Notes under the pieces: model-generated
What the model was told of the DNA's origin: nothing
The model's database searches: none
What the model saw: only the letters and a program-made list of their open reading frames with translations
Source of the DNA: JOPF133 sp052144935
Lineage (GTDB): Bacteria > Acidobacteriota > Terriglobia > Bryobacterales > Bryobacteraceae
NCBI GenBank assembly: GCA_052144935.1
Contig: JBKQPR010000051.1
Span: 1-23,412, forward strand
Length of the DNA stretch: 23,412 nt
Reading direction: 5' to 3'
In this document: piece after piece, positions 1 to 7,713 of the stretch
Layout of the letters: each line of letters begins with the position of its first letter
Position numbering within the stretch: the stretch's first letter is position 1
Made by a program: the position numbers and the translations under genes

Positions 1-485
1 CCGGTCATCGTCGCGGTCAACGCCTCGTAGATGCCGCGGGAAATCATCGCCGGCTCGCCGAGTCCCTTCTTCGCCACGTCCTCGAACAATTGGACCATGC
101 CGATGACCGTGCCCAGCAGTCCCAGCAACGGTCCGAGCTCGGCGATGAGCGACAGCGTGGTCAGCCCGCGCTCCATGCGGCCAACAATCTGGCGGGCCAG
201 CGCCTGCATGACCTCGACATTTTCTGTTTTCGGCAGCGATGCGTGGGCGAACATGGCTTGCACGAGCCTGCCCAACACCGTCGTGTCAGACTCACTGAGC
301 ACGCGCACCACCTCGGTTTGCTCGGGTGTGACCGGTCGCCTCTCAATGGCGGCGGCCAACTCGGGGGAAATAATGCGGCGGCGTTGCAGCGCCCAAGTGC
401 GTTCCAAAATGATGGCCAACCCCGCTATCGAGCACACCAACAGCGGCCACATGGCGATTCCGCCCCGAAAGAACCATTCCGGCAT
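1..485 (-). CDS. exbB: MotA/TolQ/ExbB-type proton channel protein (partial, C-terminus off the left edge)
   Basis: This is an inner-membrane proton-channel subunit that would energise TonB, using the proton motive force for uptake across the outer membrane. About 161 residues are visible. A first membrane segment lies near residues 11-27. A second lies near 105-130 and holds the family signature around 'LIAELGPLLGLLGTVIGM', followed by 'EALTATMTG', where the window ends. The start is the ATG at 485, preceded by a very strong ribosome binding site (GGGAGGAG, 4 bases upstream). The gene lies 24 bases downstream of tonB on the same strand, so the two are probably co-transcribed, with an exbD-like gene expected beyond the left edge. 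The TonB neighbour favours ExbB over TolQ or MotA. The frame has no stop before the edge, and the open frames on the other strand here are shadows. Confidence 0.9.
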   Translation of the reverse strand, partial: MPEWFFRGGIAMWPLLVCSIAGLAIILERTWALQRRRIISPELAAAIERRPVTPEQTEVVRVLSESDTTVLGRLVQAMFAHASLPKTENVEVMQALARQIVGRMERGLTTLSLIAELGPLLGLLGTVIGMVQLFEDVAKKGLGEPAMISRGIYEALTATMT

Positions 486-509
486 GAAGCTCCTCCCTTT
501 TCTGATGAC

Positions 510-1694
510 TCAGTAGTAAAACGTAAAAGTCGCCTGACGCGGCTCCTTCCCAGCCAGCGCGCGCAGTTCGTCAGGCCATGGCTCGAACGGCCCTGATTCT
601 ATGATGGCTTTCTCGCAAAACAACGACAAAATGCTGTTCTCGGTGCCCTCGATGGTCTTCACATTCCTCACCTGGCCGTCATCAAACAACTCGAAGTAGA
701 CCGTGACAGTTGCCGTGCTCTCATAAATCCCGTAGCGATCGATGAGATTGTACCAGCGGCTTTGAACGGCTTTAATGACCTTCTTGTCATACGCACCGAA
801 GGGGCTCGCCTCCACATTGAATGCGGTCACGCCCGCGCGCGAGACGCCGGCGGCGACAAGATGCGCTTTCCGCGCCACAATTTCGCGGCCTGCCACGCCC
901 GGCTCGCTGGCAAGCGCAGGAGTGCCCCCTCCTCCCGCCTCAGCAACCGCAGGCGGCGTGGGGACGGCCGAACTGGTCGCAGCATTGGGCGTCGCGGTCG
1001 GCTTCGGTGCCATCGCCAGTTTCTGTTCTTCCACGATTTTCAACCCGACCGCCGGAATCTCCTGGGGTTGGGCTGGAGATTGCGGTTGCGGTTGGGGCGT
1101 GACGGACGATTTTTCCTGTGGCGGTGTCGGAGAGGGCTTGGAGACCGTAGGAGGGGACGGCTGGGCGAGCCGAGTCGGTGATCCTGGCGCGCCCGCTTGT
1201 ACAACGAGCGGGGCCGAAACTCCCGATTGCGTAGGTACGTCCAAGGTGCTCATTGGCTGCTTGTCTTTGTACTTCGTCTCTTTGCCGTCCAGATACGGGG
1301 TATCACCCACTTTGCCGCTGGCATTATTCGGATTGGCGGCCACGGTCGACTTGTCAGAATAGTACTGGGCGGTTTTCGGTTTTTCGCCCGTGACCTGTGA
1401 GGCGTCGGTTTCCATGAACTGCTGGGATTGCTTGCCTTTGTCAGGTTGGTTTTGAGCGCGCGGCTCATTCAATTCCACGAAGGTGATGGTCTGCACGTGC
1501 GGATGCACCGCGCTCGGCTGCATATAGGTCACATGCACCAATTTCGTCAAGGAAGCCAACCACGGCAACTTCAGCAGGGGCGCGCCGTATTGCGCTGTGC
1601 AATAGGCCATCGCGTGCAAGAGCAAGGACACCAATAGCGCGATTTCAATGGGCAAACTTTCGCGGTCCGCTATTCGATCCATAGTTGTCGTCAT
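510..1694 (-). CDS. tonB: Energy transducer TonB
   Basis: TonB spans the periplasm and passes energy from the ExbB-ExbD motor to outer-membrane receptors. The 394-residue protein has the expected three parts. There is an N-terminal membrane anchor (about residues 16-35, 'IEIALLVSLLLHAMAY'). A long Pro/Ser/Thr/Gln-rich, low-complexity spacer (about 100-260) is suited to crossing the periplasm. A C-terminal TonB/TolA-like domain (about 300-394) includes the 'TVYFELFDDGQVRNVK' strand pattern and an aromatic end ('FTFYY'). It is longer than E. coli TonB because of the spacer. The ATG at 1694 has no clear Shine-Dalgarno; a second ATG four codons on is an alternative. It is the first gene of a tonB-exbB unit and is divergent from tetR. 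TolA is a less likely reading. Confidence 0.85.
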   Translation of the reverse strand: MTTTMDRIADRESLPIEIALLVSLLLHAMAYCTAQYGAPLLKLPWLASLTKLVHVTYMQPSAVHPHVQTITFVELNEPRAQNQPDKGKQSQQFMETDASQVTGEKPKTAQYYSDKSTVAANPNNASGKVGDTPYLDGKETKYKDKQPMSTLDVPTQSGVSAPLVVQAGAPGSPTRLAQPSPPTVSKPSPTPPQEKSSVTPQPQPQSPAQPQEIPAVGLKIVEEQKLAMAPKPTATPNAATSSAVPTPPAVAEAGGGGTPALASEPGVAGREIVARKAHLVAAGVSRAGVTAFNVEASPFGAYDKKVIKAVQSRWYNLIDRYGIYESTATVTVYFELFDDGQVRNVKTIEGTENSILSLFCEKAIIESGPFEPWPDELRALAGKEPRQATFTFYY

Positions 1695-1962
1695 GATAGC
1701 AGATTGTGTTATGCCATCAACTCGCGGGACGTTGTGTCCCGATCCGCCGCAAAATGAGGCGCAACTGCTATGCCAGAGGGTTGGGGATCAGCCCTAAGCC
1801 AGAAACCCAGACGACACTCTGCGGTCGATGAATCATGAGCCAATTTGAAGATTGGTTCCGTCATGGGGCAGCCATCAGCCAAATGTCCAGCGCTGGGGAA
1901 AGTAGCGCAACATGTTTATGATAAGAATAATACATAATATGGCGACTGTAGAAATCAAAGTA

Positions 1963-1980
1963 GTTGACTACTTAGTAAAC
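1963..1980. promoter_or_regulatory. Candidate TetR operator (18-bp dyad)
   Basis: The sequence GTTGACTACTTAGTAAAC follows the symmetric pattern GTT-N-ACTA-NN-TAGT-N-AAC, so 14 of 18 positions obey two-fold symmetry. It overlaps the -35 element and spacer of the promoter reading into the TetR gene, 66 bases before its start codon. Size, symmetry and placement match how TetR-family repressors control themselves and a downstream efflux operon. Binding by the adjacent regulator is inference. Confidence 0.6.
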
Positions 1981-1991
1981 TTGGGTATTGT
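1964..1991 (+). promoter_or_regulatory. Sigma70-like promoter for the tetR-RND operon
   Basis: TTGACT (1964-1969) and TATTGT (1986-1991) are 16 bases apart and lie 55 bases before the TetR ATG. The -35 match is good and the -10 is moderate. The dyad at 1963-1980 covers the -35 and half of the spacer, so a bound repressor would block polymerase. Confidence 0.5.
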
Positions 1992-2045
1992 CTCCTGAAG
2001 TTTTGAAGGTCGTGAGCAGGTGGCCAAAGGCAGAAGGTGAGAATC

Positions 2046-2690
2046 ATGGGACGCGTCAGTGATGCCAAAGAGAGATTGATGGAGGCCGTGTTGGAGCTGA
2101 TTTGGACCGGCTCCTACGGCAGTACCACCATCGACCATATTTGTGACAAAGCGGGTGTCAAGAAGGGCAGTTTCTACTACTTCTTTGATTCAAAGGCGGA
2201 CCTCGCGTTGGCGGCCATTGATGTGGGATGGAACCGCATTCGGCCCGAACTCGATGCACTTTTTTCCGTAACAGTTCCGCCGCTGGAACGACTGCGGAAG
2301 TATTGTGAATATAGCTATCGGTTCCAGGCTGAGATCAAGGCCAGGTACGGTCACGTGCTGGGGTGCCCACAGTTCTCGCTGGGCTCGGAAATCAGCATGC
2401 GGGAAGATGGTCTGCCGCGGAAGATCCAGGAGATTCTGGAGAGCAAACGGAAGTATTTTGAATCAGCCATCCGCGACGCCCACGCGGCGGGGTTGATTGA
2501 CGCGCCGGATGCGGCGGCCAAATCGCGTACCCTATTTGCCTACTACGAAGGATTGCTTACCCAGGCTCGGATTCAGAATGACCTCGAGGTTTTGCAGGAA
2601 GCGGAACGGGGGACCCGCGAATTGCTTGGGGTGAAAGAAACCGAAACCGTTGTCGTGGAATCGAACTCAGGTGTTTTGCATACCAATTAG
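2046..2690 (+). CDS. TetR/AcrR-family transcriptional regulator
   Basis: A 214-residue repressor, probably sensing a toxic small molecule and controlling the efflux genes that follow. The N-terminal TetR helix-turn-helix is clear: 'STTIDHICDKAGVKKGSFYYFF' fills about residues 24-45 with the hallmark G-x-FYYFF recognition-helix end. The C-terminal part is helical and variable, as expected for a ligand domain. The chosen start is the ATG at 2046, which has AAGGTGAG about 5 bases upstream; a GTG at 2037 in the same frame overlaps that site and is less likely. The stop is 11 bases before the adaptor gene, so tetR is the first gene of the operon, an arrangement that supports autoregulation through the dyad at 1963-1980. 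The ligand cannot be read from sequence. Confidence 0.92.
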   Translation: MGRVSDAKERLMEAVLELIWTGSYGSTTIDHICDKAGVKKGSFYYFFDSKADLALAAIDVGWNRIRPELDALFSVTVPPLERLRKYCEYSYRFQAEIKARYGHVLGCPQFSLGSEISMREDGLPRKIQEILESKRKYFESAIRDAHAAGLIDAPDAAAKSRTLFAYYEGLLTQARIQNDLEVLQEAERGTRELLGVKETETVVVESNSGVLHTN

Positions 2691-2701
2691 GAAGGAAAGC
2701 C

Positions 2702-3958
2702 GTGAGCACGCCTATCATTGAAAAAGGATCTCCACAATCCAGTCAGAATCCAACCGTGACGTCTGCACCATCCCACGCGCACGTTACCACTTCCCTGAAA
2801 AGCCAATCGGAACAAAAGCCGGCTTCCGGATCCATGATGAAACGAATGCTAATCATGCTGGCGATTGCCTTTCTCTTCATCGCGGGGATTGGAGTCTGGA
2901 AGATGATGCAAATCCGGGCGGGGATGGCGCAGTTCGCCAAGTTCGCCCCACCGCCAACAGCGGTGACGACGACCGTGGCGACGCGGGAGCGGTGGCAGCC
3001 GGCATTGAGTGCCGTGGGGTCACTGCGAGCCGTCAATGGTGTTACGGTCAGCACGGATTTGGCCGGTATCATTTCGCAGATCTCTTTCCAGTCCGGCACG
3101 GCGGTAAAGAAGGGGGACCTTCTGGTGAAGTTGGACAGCCAGCAGGAAGAGGCGCAACTGCGCTCGGCGGAAGCCCGACGTGACCTGGCGAAGATCAGTC
3201 TCGAACGTCAGCGCAGTCTCGTATCCGATGGGGCGGTGTCACGATCGGACTATGACGCCGCCGAGAGCGAATTCCGTCAGGCGACCGCCACGGTGGACGA
3301 CGCACGGGCATTGATCGCTCGGAAAACGATCACCGCTCCGTTTGACGGGCTGGTGGGAATCCGTCAGGTGGATCTTGGCCAGTATTTGAACGTCGGCGCG
3401 CCGATCGTGACGCTCCAATCGGTCGACCCGATCTACGTCGAGTTTGCTATCCCCCAGCAGGACCTCGAGCAGATTGCTGTGGGGAAACAAATCCGGATCA
3501 AGGCGGCGGGGATCACGGGCGAGCAGTTCGAAGGTGAAATCACGGCAATCGAGTCGCGCCTCGACGAATCCACGCGCAACATTACAATTCAAGCAACGGT
3601 CAAGAATCCGGATAACCGCCTGCGCCCCGGCATGTTTGTCAACGTTGACGTTCTCCTGCCGGAAAAGGAAGCCATTTTCATTCCCACGTCATCCATCAGC
3701 TATGCGCCCTACGGGGACTCGGTCTTCATCGTCAAAAGCAAACAAGGGGCCGCCGGTTCGGCGGGCCAGGAAGTGCAGCAACAGTTTGTGAAGCTTGGCG
3801 CGAGCCGTGGCGATCAGGTCACGGTCATCTCAGGCGTCAAGGAAGGTGACGAGGTCGTCAGTTCGGGCGTGTTCAAACTGCGCGGCGGCGCGGCGGTGCT
3901 GGTCAACAACAGCGTCCAGCCGGGCAACGAAGCCAACCCGAATCCGCCGAACAATTAA
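2702..3958 (+). CDS. RND efflux periplasmic adaptor (membrane fusion protein)
   Basis: The adaptor links an inner-membrane RND pump to an outer-membrane channel. The 418-residue protein has a hydrophilic N-terminal tail, one membrane anchor at about residues 45-67 ('MLIMLAIAFLFIAGIGVW') and no lipobox, so it is anchored by the helix rather than by lipid. Then follow the lipoyl half-motifs ('VSTDLAGIISQISFQSGTAV...LLVKLD' and 'ITAPFDGLVGIRQVDLGQYL'), an alpha-hairpin of about 60 residues between them ('AEARRDLAKISLERQR...'), a beta-barrel and a membrane-proximal domain. This is the AcrA/MexA (HlyD_D23) layout. The GTG start has a good site (GGAAGGAAAG). The gene follows tetR by 11 bases and precedes the pump by 24, so all three are one operon. 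No outer-membrane TolC-type gene is visible. Confidence 0.93.
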   Translation: MSTPIIEKGSPQSSQNPTVTSAPSHAHVTTSLKSQSEQKPASGSMMKRMLIMLAIAFLFIAGIGVWKMMQIRAGMAQFAKFAPPPTAVTTTVATRERWQPALSAVGSLRAVNGVTVSTDLAGIISQISFQSGTAVKKGDLLVKLDSQQEEAQLRSAEARRDLAKISLERQRSLVSDGAVSRSDYDAAESEFRQATATVDDARALIARKTITAPFDGLVGIRQVDLGQYLNVGAPIVTLQSVDPIYVEFAIPQQDLEQIAVGKQIRIKAAGITGEQFEGEITAIESRLDESTRNITIQATVKNPDNRLRPGMFVNVDVLLPEKEAIFIPTSSISYAPYGDSVFIVKSKQGAAGSAGQEVQQQFVKLGASRGDQVTVISGVKEGDEVVSSGVFKLRGGAAVLVNNSVQPGNEANPNPPNN

Positions 3959-3982
3959 GACGATCCACGGCGAAGACAAGGC

Positions 3983-6900
3983 ATGAAATTCACCGATTTA
4001 TTCATCCGCCGGCCGGTGGTCGCGACCGTGATCAACCTGATCATTTTGTTGGCGGGTCTGCAGGCGATTCGCAGCCTCAACGTGCGGCAGTACCCGCGCA
4101 GCGACATCGCCATCGTCACCATCAAGACGACCTATGTGGGAGCGAACGCGGACCTTGTGCGCGGATTCATCACCACGCCGCTGGAGCGCGTCATCGCCAG
4201 CGCCGACGGCATCGATTACATCGAATCCCAAAGTGCGCAGGGACTGAGCACCATCACGGTGCATTTGAAGATCAACTACGACAACAACGCAGCGCTCACA
4301 CAGATTCAGGCAAAAGTCGCCCAGGTGCGCAACGATCTGCCGCCCGAAGCCGAAGCGCCCGTCATCGAGCTCGAGACCAGCGACAACCAGTTCGCCGCCG
4401 CCTACCTGAGTTTTTATTCCAAGGACCTCGACCAGAATCAAATCACTGATTACCTGACACGAGTTGTCCAGCCGAAATTGACCGCGGTCAGCGGCGTCCA
4501 GCGGGCGGACATCCTCGGCGCCCGCACGTTCGCGATGCGCGTCTGGCTGAAAGCGGATCGATTGGCCGCGCTGAACATCTCTCCGTCCGAAGTGCGCCAG
4601 GCGCTGGCAGCCAATAATTACCTGTCCGCGGTTGGGGCGACGAAGGGATCGATGATTTCCGTGAACCTGACCGCCAACACCGATCTGCGCACGGCGGAGG
4701 AGTTTCGCAATCTCGTGGTCCGCCAGAAAGACGGTACGATTGTTCGATTAAAGGACGTCGCCGACGTCGAGTTGGGCGCGGAGACCTACGATGAGGACGT
4801 GCGGTTCTCCGGCGAGAAAGCCACGTTCATGGGCATCTGGGTGTTGCCGACTGCCAATTCCCTGGACGTGATCAAGGCGGTACGGGCCGAACTTCCCGAG
4901 ATCAAACGGCAGTTGCCCGCGGGTATGAATGTCGGTGTTCCGTACGACTCGACCGAGTACATCAACGACGCGCTGCACGAGGTGACCCACACCCTGATCG
5001 AAACGCTGATCATCGTGATCGTCGTCATCTTTTTGTTCCTCGGTTCGTTCCGCTCCGTGGTGATTCCGGTGGTGGCCATCCCGATCTCGCTCATCGGCGC
5101 GGCGTTCTTGATGCTGGTGTTTGGATTTACCCTGAACCTTCTGACGCTGCTGGCCATTGTGCTTTCGGTGGGGCTGGTCGTGGACGACGCGATCGTGGTC
5201 GTCGAAAACGTCGAACGTCATTTACACGAGGGGCTGACGCCGTACGACGCCGCCATCAAAGGCGCGAGGGAACTGTTCAGCCCGATCATCGCGATGACGA
5301 TCACGCTGGCGGCGGTGTATGCGCCGATTGGATTCCAGGGCGGCCTGACTGGAGCGCTGTTCCGCGAGTTCGCGCTCACACTCGCGGGGGCGGTGATTGT
5401 ATCGGGAGTCGTCGCCATCACCTTGTCGCCGATGATGTCGTCGAAACTGCTGCGCGCCGGCACGACGCACCACGGTTTTGCGGGGATGATCAACCGGCAC
5501 TTTGACATTCTGCGGAAAAAATATGTCCAGATTCTCACCAACACGCTCCAATGGCGGCCGGTTACGATCACCCTGGCGGTCATTGTCATCCTCCTGATGG
5601 TGCCGTTCCTGTTGTTTTCGCAGCACGAGTTGGCGCCGAAAGAAGATCAGGGCGTGGTCTTCGGCATTGTCCAGGCCGCACCCAACGCCACCATCGACCA
5701 GACCACGCGGTTCACCGAAAAAGTGAACGACGTGTTCGAGTCGATGCCGGAGACGGAGCATACATTCCAGATTACCGATCCCTCGGGAGGTTTTTCCGGC
5801 ATGGTGACGAAACCGTGGAGCCAGCGGAAACGTTCTACGGAACAAATCCTCGCCGACGTGTCGGGAAAACTCAGCAGCATTCCCGGGGTCCGCATCATCC
5901 CCACGACGCCGGCGCCGCTCCCCGGCAGCGGAAATTTCCCGGTGGAATTTGTCATTGTTTCCACCGCGGAGCCGCAGGAGCTTCTCGAATTCGCCAATCA
6001 GCTGGTGGCAAAAGCATTCCAGAGCGGGATCTTCATGTTTGCGGACACGGACCTCAAATTCGACCAACCCCAAACGGAGGTTGTGTTTGACCGTGACAAG
6101 GTGGCGTCTCTGGGGTTGAACCTGCAACAGGTCGGTCTCGATCTGGGCACGATGTTGGGAGGCGATTATGTGAATCTCTTCAGTATCGAGGGGCGCAGCT
6201 ACAAGGTCATTCCCCAGGTCACGCGCGTGCAGCGGTTGAATGCCGACCAGTTGAAGGATTTTTACGTCAGCGGCCCGAACGGGAAGCTGGTGCAACTTTC
6301 GACATTTGCGACGTTGAAGAACACGACTGAACCACGGGCGATTTATCGGTTTCAGCAGTTGAACTCCGTCAAGGTCCAGGCGGCGACGTCTCCCGGCGTG
6401 ACGCTCGACCAGGCGTTGAAGGTGCTCGAACAGGAAGCGGCGAGGATTCTCCCGAAGGGGTACACGGTGGATTATGCCGGGGAAGCGCGTCAGTTGCGGG
6501 TGGAAGGCAACAATCTGAACTCGACGCTGATTCTGTCCTTTATCCTCATCTTCCTGGTTTTGGCCGCGCAATTTGAAAGTTTCCGCGATCCATTTATCAT
6601 TTTGCTTGGGTCGGTGCCGCTGGCGCTTTCGGGATCGTTACTCTTCGCCTTTCTCGGATTCACAACGCTCAACATCTACAGCCAGATCGGGTTGATCACA
6701 CTGGTGGGACTCGTCTCCAAGAACGGAATCCTGATTGTCGAATTTGCCAACAAACTGCAGGCATCAGGCGCCGCCAAACTCCACGCGGTCATCGAGGCGG
6801 CGGGAACGCGGCTGCGCCCGATCTTGATGACGTCCGTGGCGACCATTGCCGGCCATTTCCCGCTGGTGTTGGCCCGCGGGCCGGGCGCCGGGTCCCGTAA

Positions 6901-7108
6901 CAGCATCGGTACCGTCCTGGTGACAGGCATGGGCGTCGGGACATTATTCACGCTGTTTGTCGTCCCCGCCATCTACATGCTCGTGGCGCGCAATCACGCG
7001 GCGAGTGCCAAAAGAGTTGGAACGGAAGATGAGATTGCGGAATCAGAACTGGAACATGCTGCAGGCGTGGCATCGCTTCGGGGTGATGTCTTCGGGAAGC
7101 AACGATGA
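3983..7108 (+). CDS. RND (HAE1-type) multidrug efflux pump, inner-membrane subunit
   Basis: A proton-driven exporter of the AcrB/MexB family, acting as a trimer in the inner membrane. At 1041 residues it has the family's usual length. It opens with the typical 'MKFTDLFIRRPVVATVINL' first helix. Proton-relay residues are present: the Asp pair of TM4 in 'VGLVVDDAIVVVENV' (D401, D402) and the TM10 Lys in 'GLVSKNGILIVEFANK' (K913). Two large periplasmic loops (about 30-335 and 560-850) carry the porter and docking domains. The HAE1 group exports drugs, dyes, solvents or detergents; heavy-metal pumps (HME) have different TM4 motifs. The C-terminal tail is long and charged. It is the third gene of the tetR operon. 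The nitroreductase fragment downstream may have been a fourth member. The substrate is unknown. Confidence 0.95.
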   Translation: MKFTDLFIRRPVVATVINLIILLAGLQAIRSLNVRQYPRSDIAIVTIKTTYVGANADLVRGFITTPLERVIASADGIDYIESQSAQGLSTITVHLKINYDNNAALTQIQAKVAQVRNDLPPEAEAPVIELETSDNQFAAAYLSFYSKDLDQNQITDYLTRVVQPKLTAVSGVQRADILGARTFAMRVWLKADRLAALNISPSEVRQALAANNYLSAVGATKGSMISVNLTANTDLRTAEEFRNLVVRQKDGTIVRLKDVADVELGAETYDEDVRFSGEKATFMGIWVLPTANSLDVIKAVRAELPEIKRQLPAGMNVGVPYDSTEYINDALHEVTHTLIETLIIVIVVIFLFLGSFRSVVIPVVAIPISLIGAAFLMLVFGFTLNLLTLLAIVLSVGLVVDDAIVVVENVERHLHEGLTPYDAAIKGARELFSPIIAMTITLAAVYAPIGFQGGLTGALFREFALTLAGAVIVSGVVAITLSPMMSSKLLRAGTTHHGFAGMINRHFDILRKKYVQILTNTLQWRPVTITLAVIVILLMVPFLLFSQHELAPKEDQGVVFGIVQAAPNATIDQTTRFTEKVNDVFESMPETEHTFQITDPSGGFSGMVTKPWSQRKRSTEQILADVSGKLSSIPGVRIIPTTPAPLPGSGNFPVEFVIVSTAEPQELLEFANQLVAKAFQSGIFMFADTDLKFDQPQTEVVFDRDKVASLGLNLQQVGLDLGTMLGGDYVNLFSIEGRSYKVIPQVTRVQRLNADQLKDFYVSGPNGKLVQLSTFATLKNTTEPRAIYRFQQLNSVKVQAATSPGVTLDQALKVLEQEAARILPKGYTVDYAGEARQLRVEGNNLNSTLILSFILIFLVLAAQFESFRDPFIILLGSVPLALSGSLLFAFLGFTTLNIYSQIGLITLVGLVSKNGILIVEFANKLQASGAAKLHAVIEAAGTRLRPILMTSVATIAGHFPLVLARGPGAGSRNSIGTVLVTGMGVGTLFTLFVVPAIYMLVARNHAASAKRVGTEDEIAESELEHAAGVASLRGDVFGKQR

Positions 7109-7219
7109 ACATGAGAGGATCAGGCGATGAGCCGCGACATATCTGGAGATCGTGAATGACCCCGTTGCGTCGTCATCAACCATGAAATCAACCATTGAAA
7201 CCAAGGAAGCCGGGCCACT

Positions 7220-7306
7220 GTGAACACGATCCATCGCGAACAACTCGTGAATCAACTCCGCTGGCGGTACGCCACGAAACGATTCGACTCGCAGCGCAAG
7301 ATCACT
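7220..7306 (+). pseudogene. 5' fragment of a nitroreductase-family NAD(P)H oxidoreductase, broken at the junction
   Basis: From a GTG at 7220 the frame reads VNTIHREQLVNQLRWRYATK then RFDSQRKIT, which I recognise as the N-terminus of NfsB-like nitroreductases (compare the family pattern 'L..L.WRYATKKFDP.KKIS'). These FMN enzymes reduce nitro groups or quinones with NAD(P)H. After about residue 29 the match stops abruptly; the frame runs on to a TGA at 7385 with residues that are only the antisense of the neighbouring broken gene. Family members have about 200-220 residues, so over 80 percent is missing. A 13-codon frame (ATG 7182) ends in TGA at 7221-7223, overlapping this GTG, which might couple translation. 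The gene is co-directional with the RND operon, 111 bases after the pump. Confidence 0.7.
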
Positions 7307-7583
7307 TATCGGGATGGAAATGGACCCGGTTCCCAAAAGCCGACGGCTCGATCGCCATCCCATACTCGGCCCACCAGGACGGGAAGAAAATGACGCCGGG
7401 GAAGTCGCGCACGACTTTCAGGTTGGCCTGGAACCACTGTTCGGGATCGAGAAAATAGTCCAGATGGCTGATACCGGCGTAACCGGGAATCCACGGGCTG
7501 TCAACGATCAGAGCGACCGGTGTTCCGGCGTCAGGTAAGCGCTTCGCCGCCTGCTTGAAAGTTCTCCATTGTTCCGGAAGCAT
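7302..7583 (-). pseudogene. N-terminal fragment of a uroporphyrinogen-decarboxylase (URO-D) family protein, broken at the junction
   Basis: The minus-strand frame gives 93 residues. The stretch 'PWIPGYAGISHLDYFLDPEQWFQANLKVVRDFPGVIFFPSWWAEYGMAIEPSAFG' (here split from one run: PWIPGYAGISHLDYF, LDPEQWFQANLKVV, RDFPGVIFFPSWW, AEYGMAIEPSAFG) is characteristic of the N-terminus of bacterial URO-D-like proteins related to methyltransferases, which have about 350-400 residues. Coding similarity ends at 'VHFHPDK' and a TGA follows at once. The start is the ATG at 7583 with GGAG 6 bases upstream; an in-frame upstream ATG (7634) lacks such a site. The gene lies 130 bases downstream of the M28 peptidase on the same strand. 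The break coincides, within about 6 bases, with the break of the nitroreductase on the other strand. Function of these URO-D paralogues is not heme synthesis for certain; many act in corrinoid-dependent methyl transfer. Confidence 0.72.
7303..7308. other. Probable junction of two unrelated sequences (misjoin or rearrangement)
   Basis: The plus-strand nitroreductase loses homology after codon 7301-7303 or 7304-7306, and the minus-strand URO-D gene loses it at 7305-7310. Two genes of opposite orientation, each missing its 3' part, thus meet at one point, and base composition changes across it (moderate GC to the left, higher GC to the right). No insertion-sequence end, integrase or target duplication is visible. 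An assembly chimera is my first reading, a natural deletion or inversion breakpoint the second. Confidence 0.65.
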
Positions 7584-7713
7584 GGGAGCCTCCAGTATTT
7601 CACTGTTGAGGAGTGCGGGCAGCCTTGGCGGCAAATCGTCTGCAAGCTGGCGCGGGAATCAAACAAAATCGAGCTCCGGAATGAGCACCGGCGCTCCTAC
7701 GCGTTGCGCCAAA

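Larger units (their letters stand above)
1695..2045. promoter_or_regulatory. Divergent intergenic region between tonB and tetR
   Basis: This 351-base stretch separates two divergent transcription units, so it should hold promoters for both. The part from 1900 to 1990 is clearly AT-richer than the rest. The plus-strand promoter and dyad are listed separately. On the minus strand TTGATT and TATGTA, 16 bases apart (roughly 1938-1959), could serve tonB, but this is weak. From 1695 to 1900 I see no gene, RNA or repeat. Confidence 0.5.

Noticed and set aside
5222..6571. Minus-strand 449-codon frame inside the RND pump gene
   Set aside because: Arg/His-rich antisense frame; the pump reading frame is unambiguous.
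7195..7458. Plus-strand 87-codon frame across the junction
   Set aside because: It joins an out-of-frame reading of the nitroreductase to the antisense of the URO-D gene, so it is an artefact of the join.
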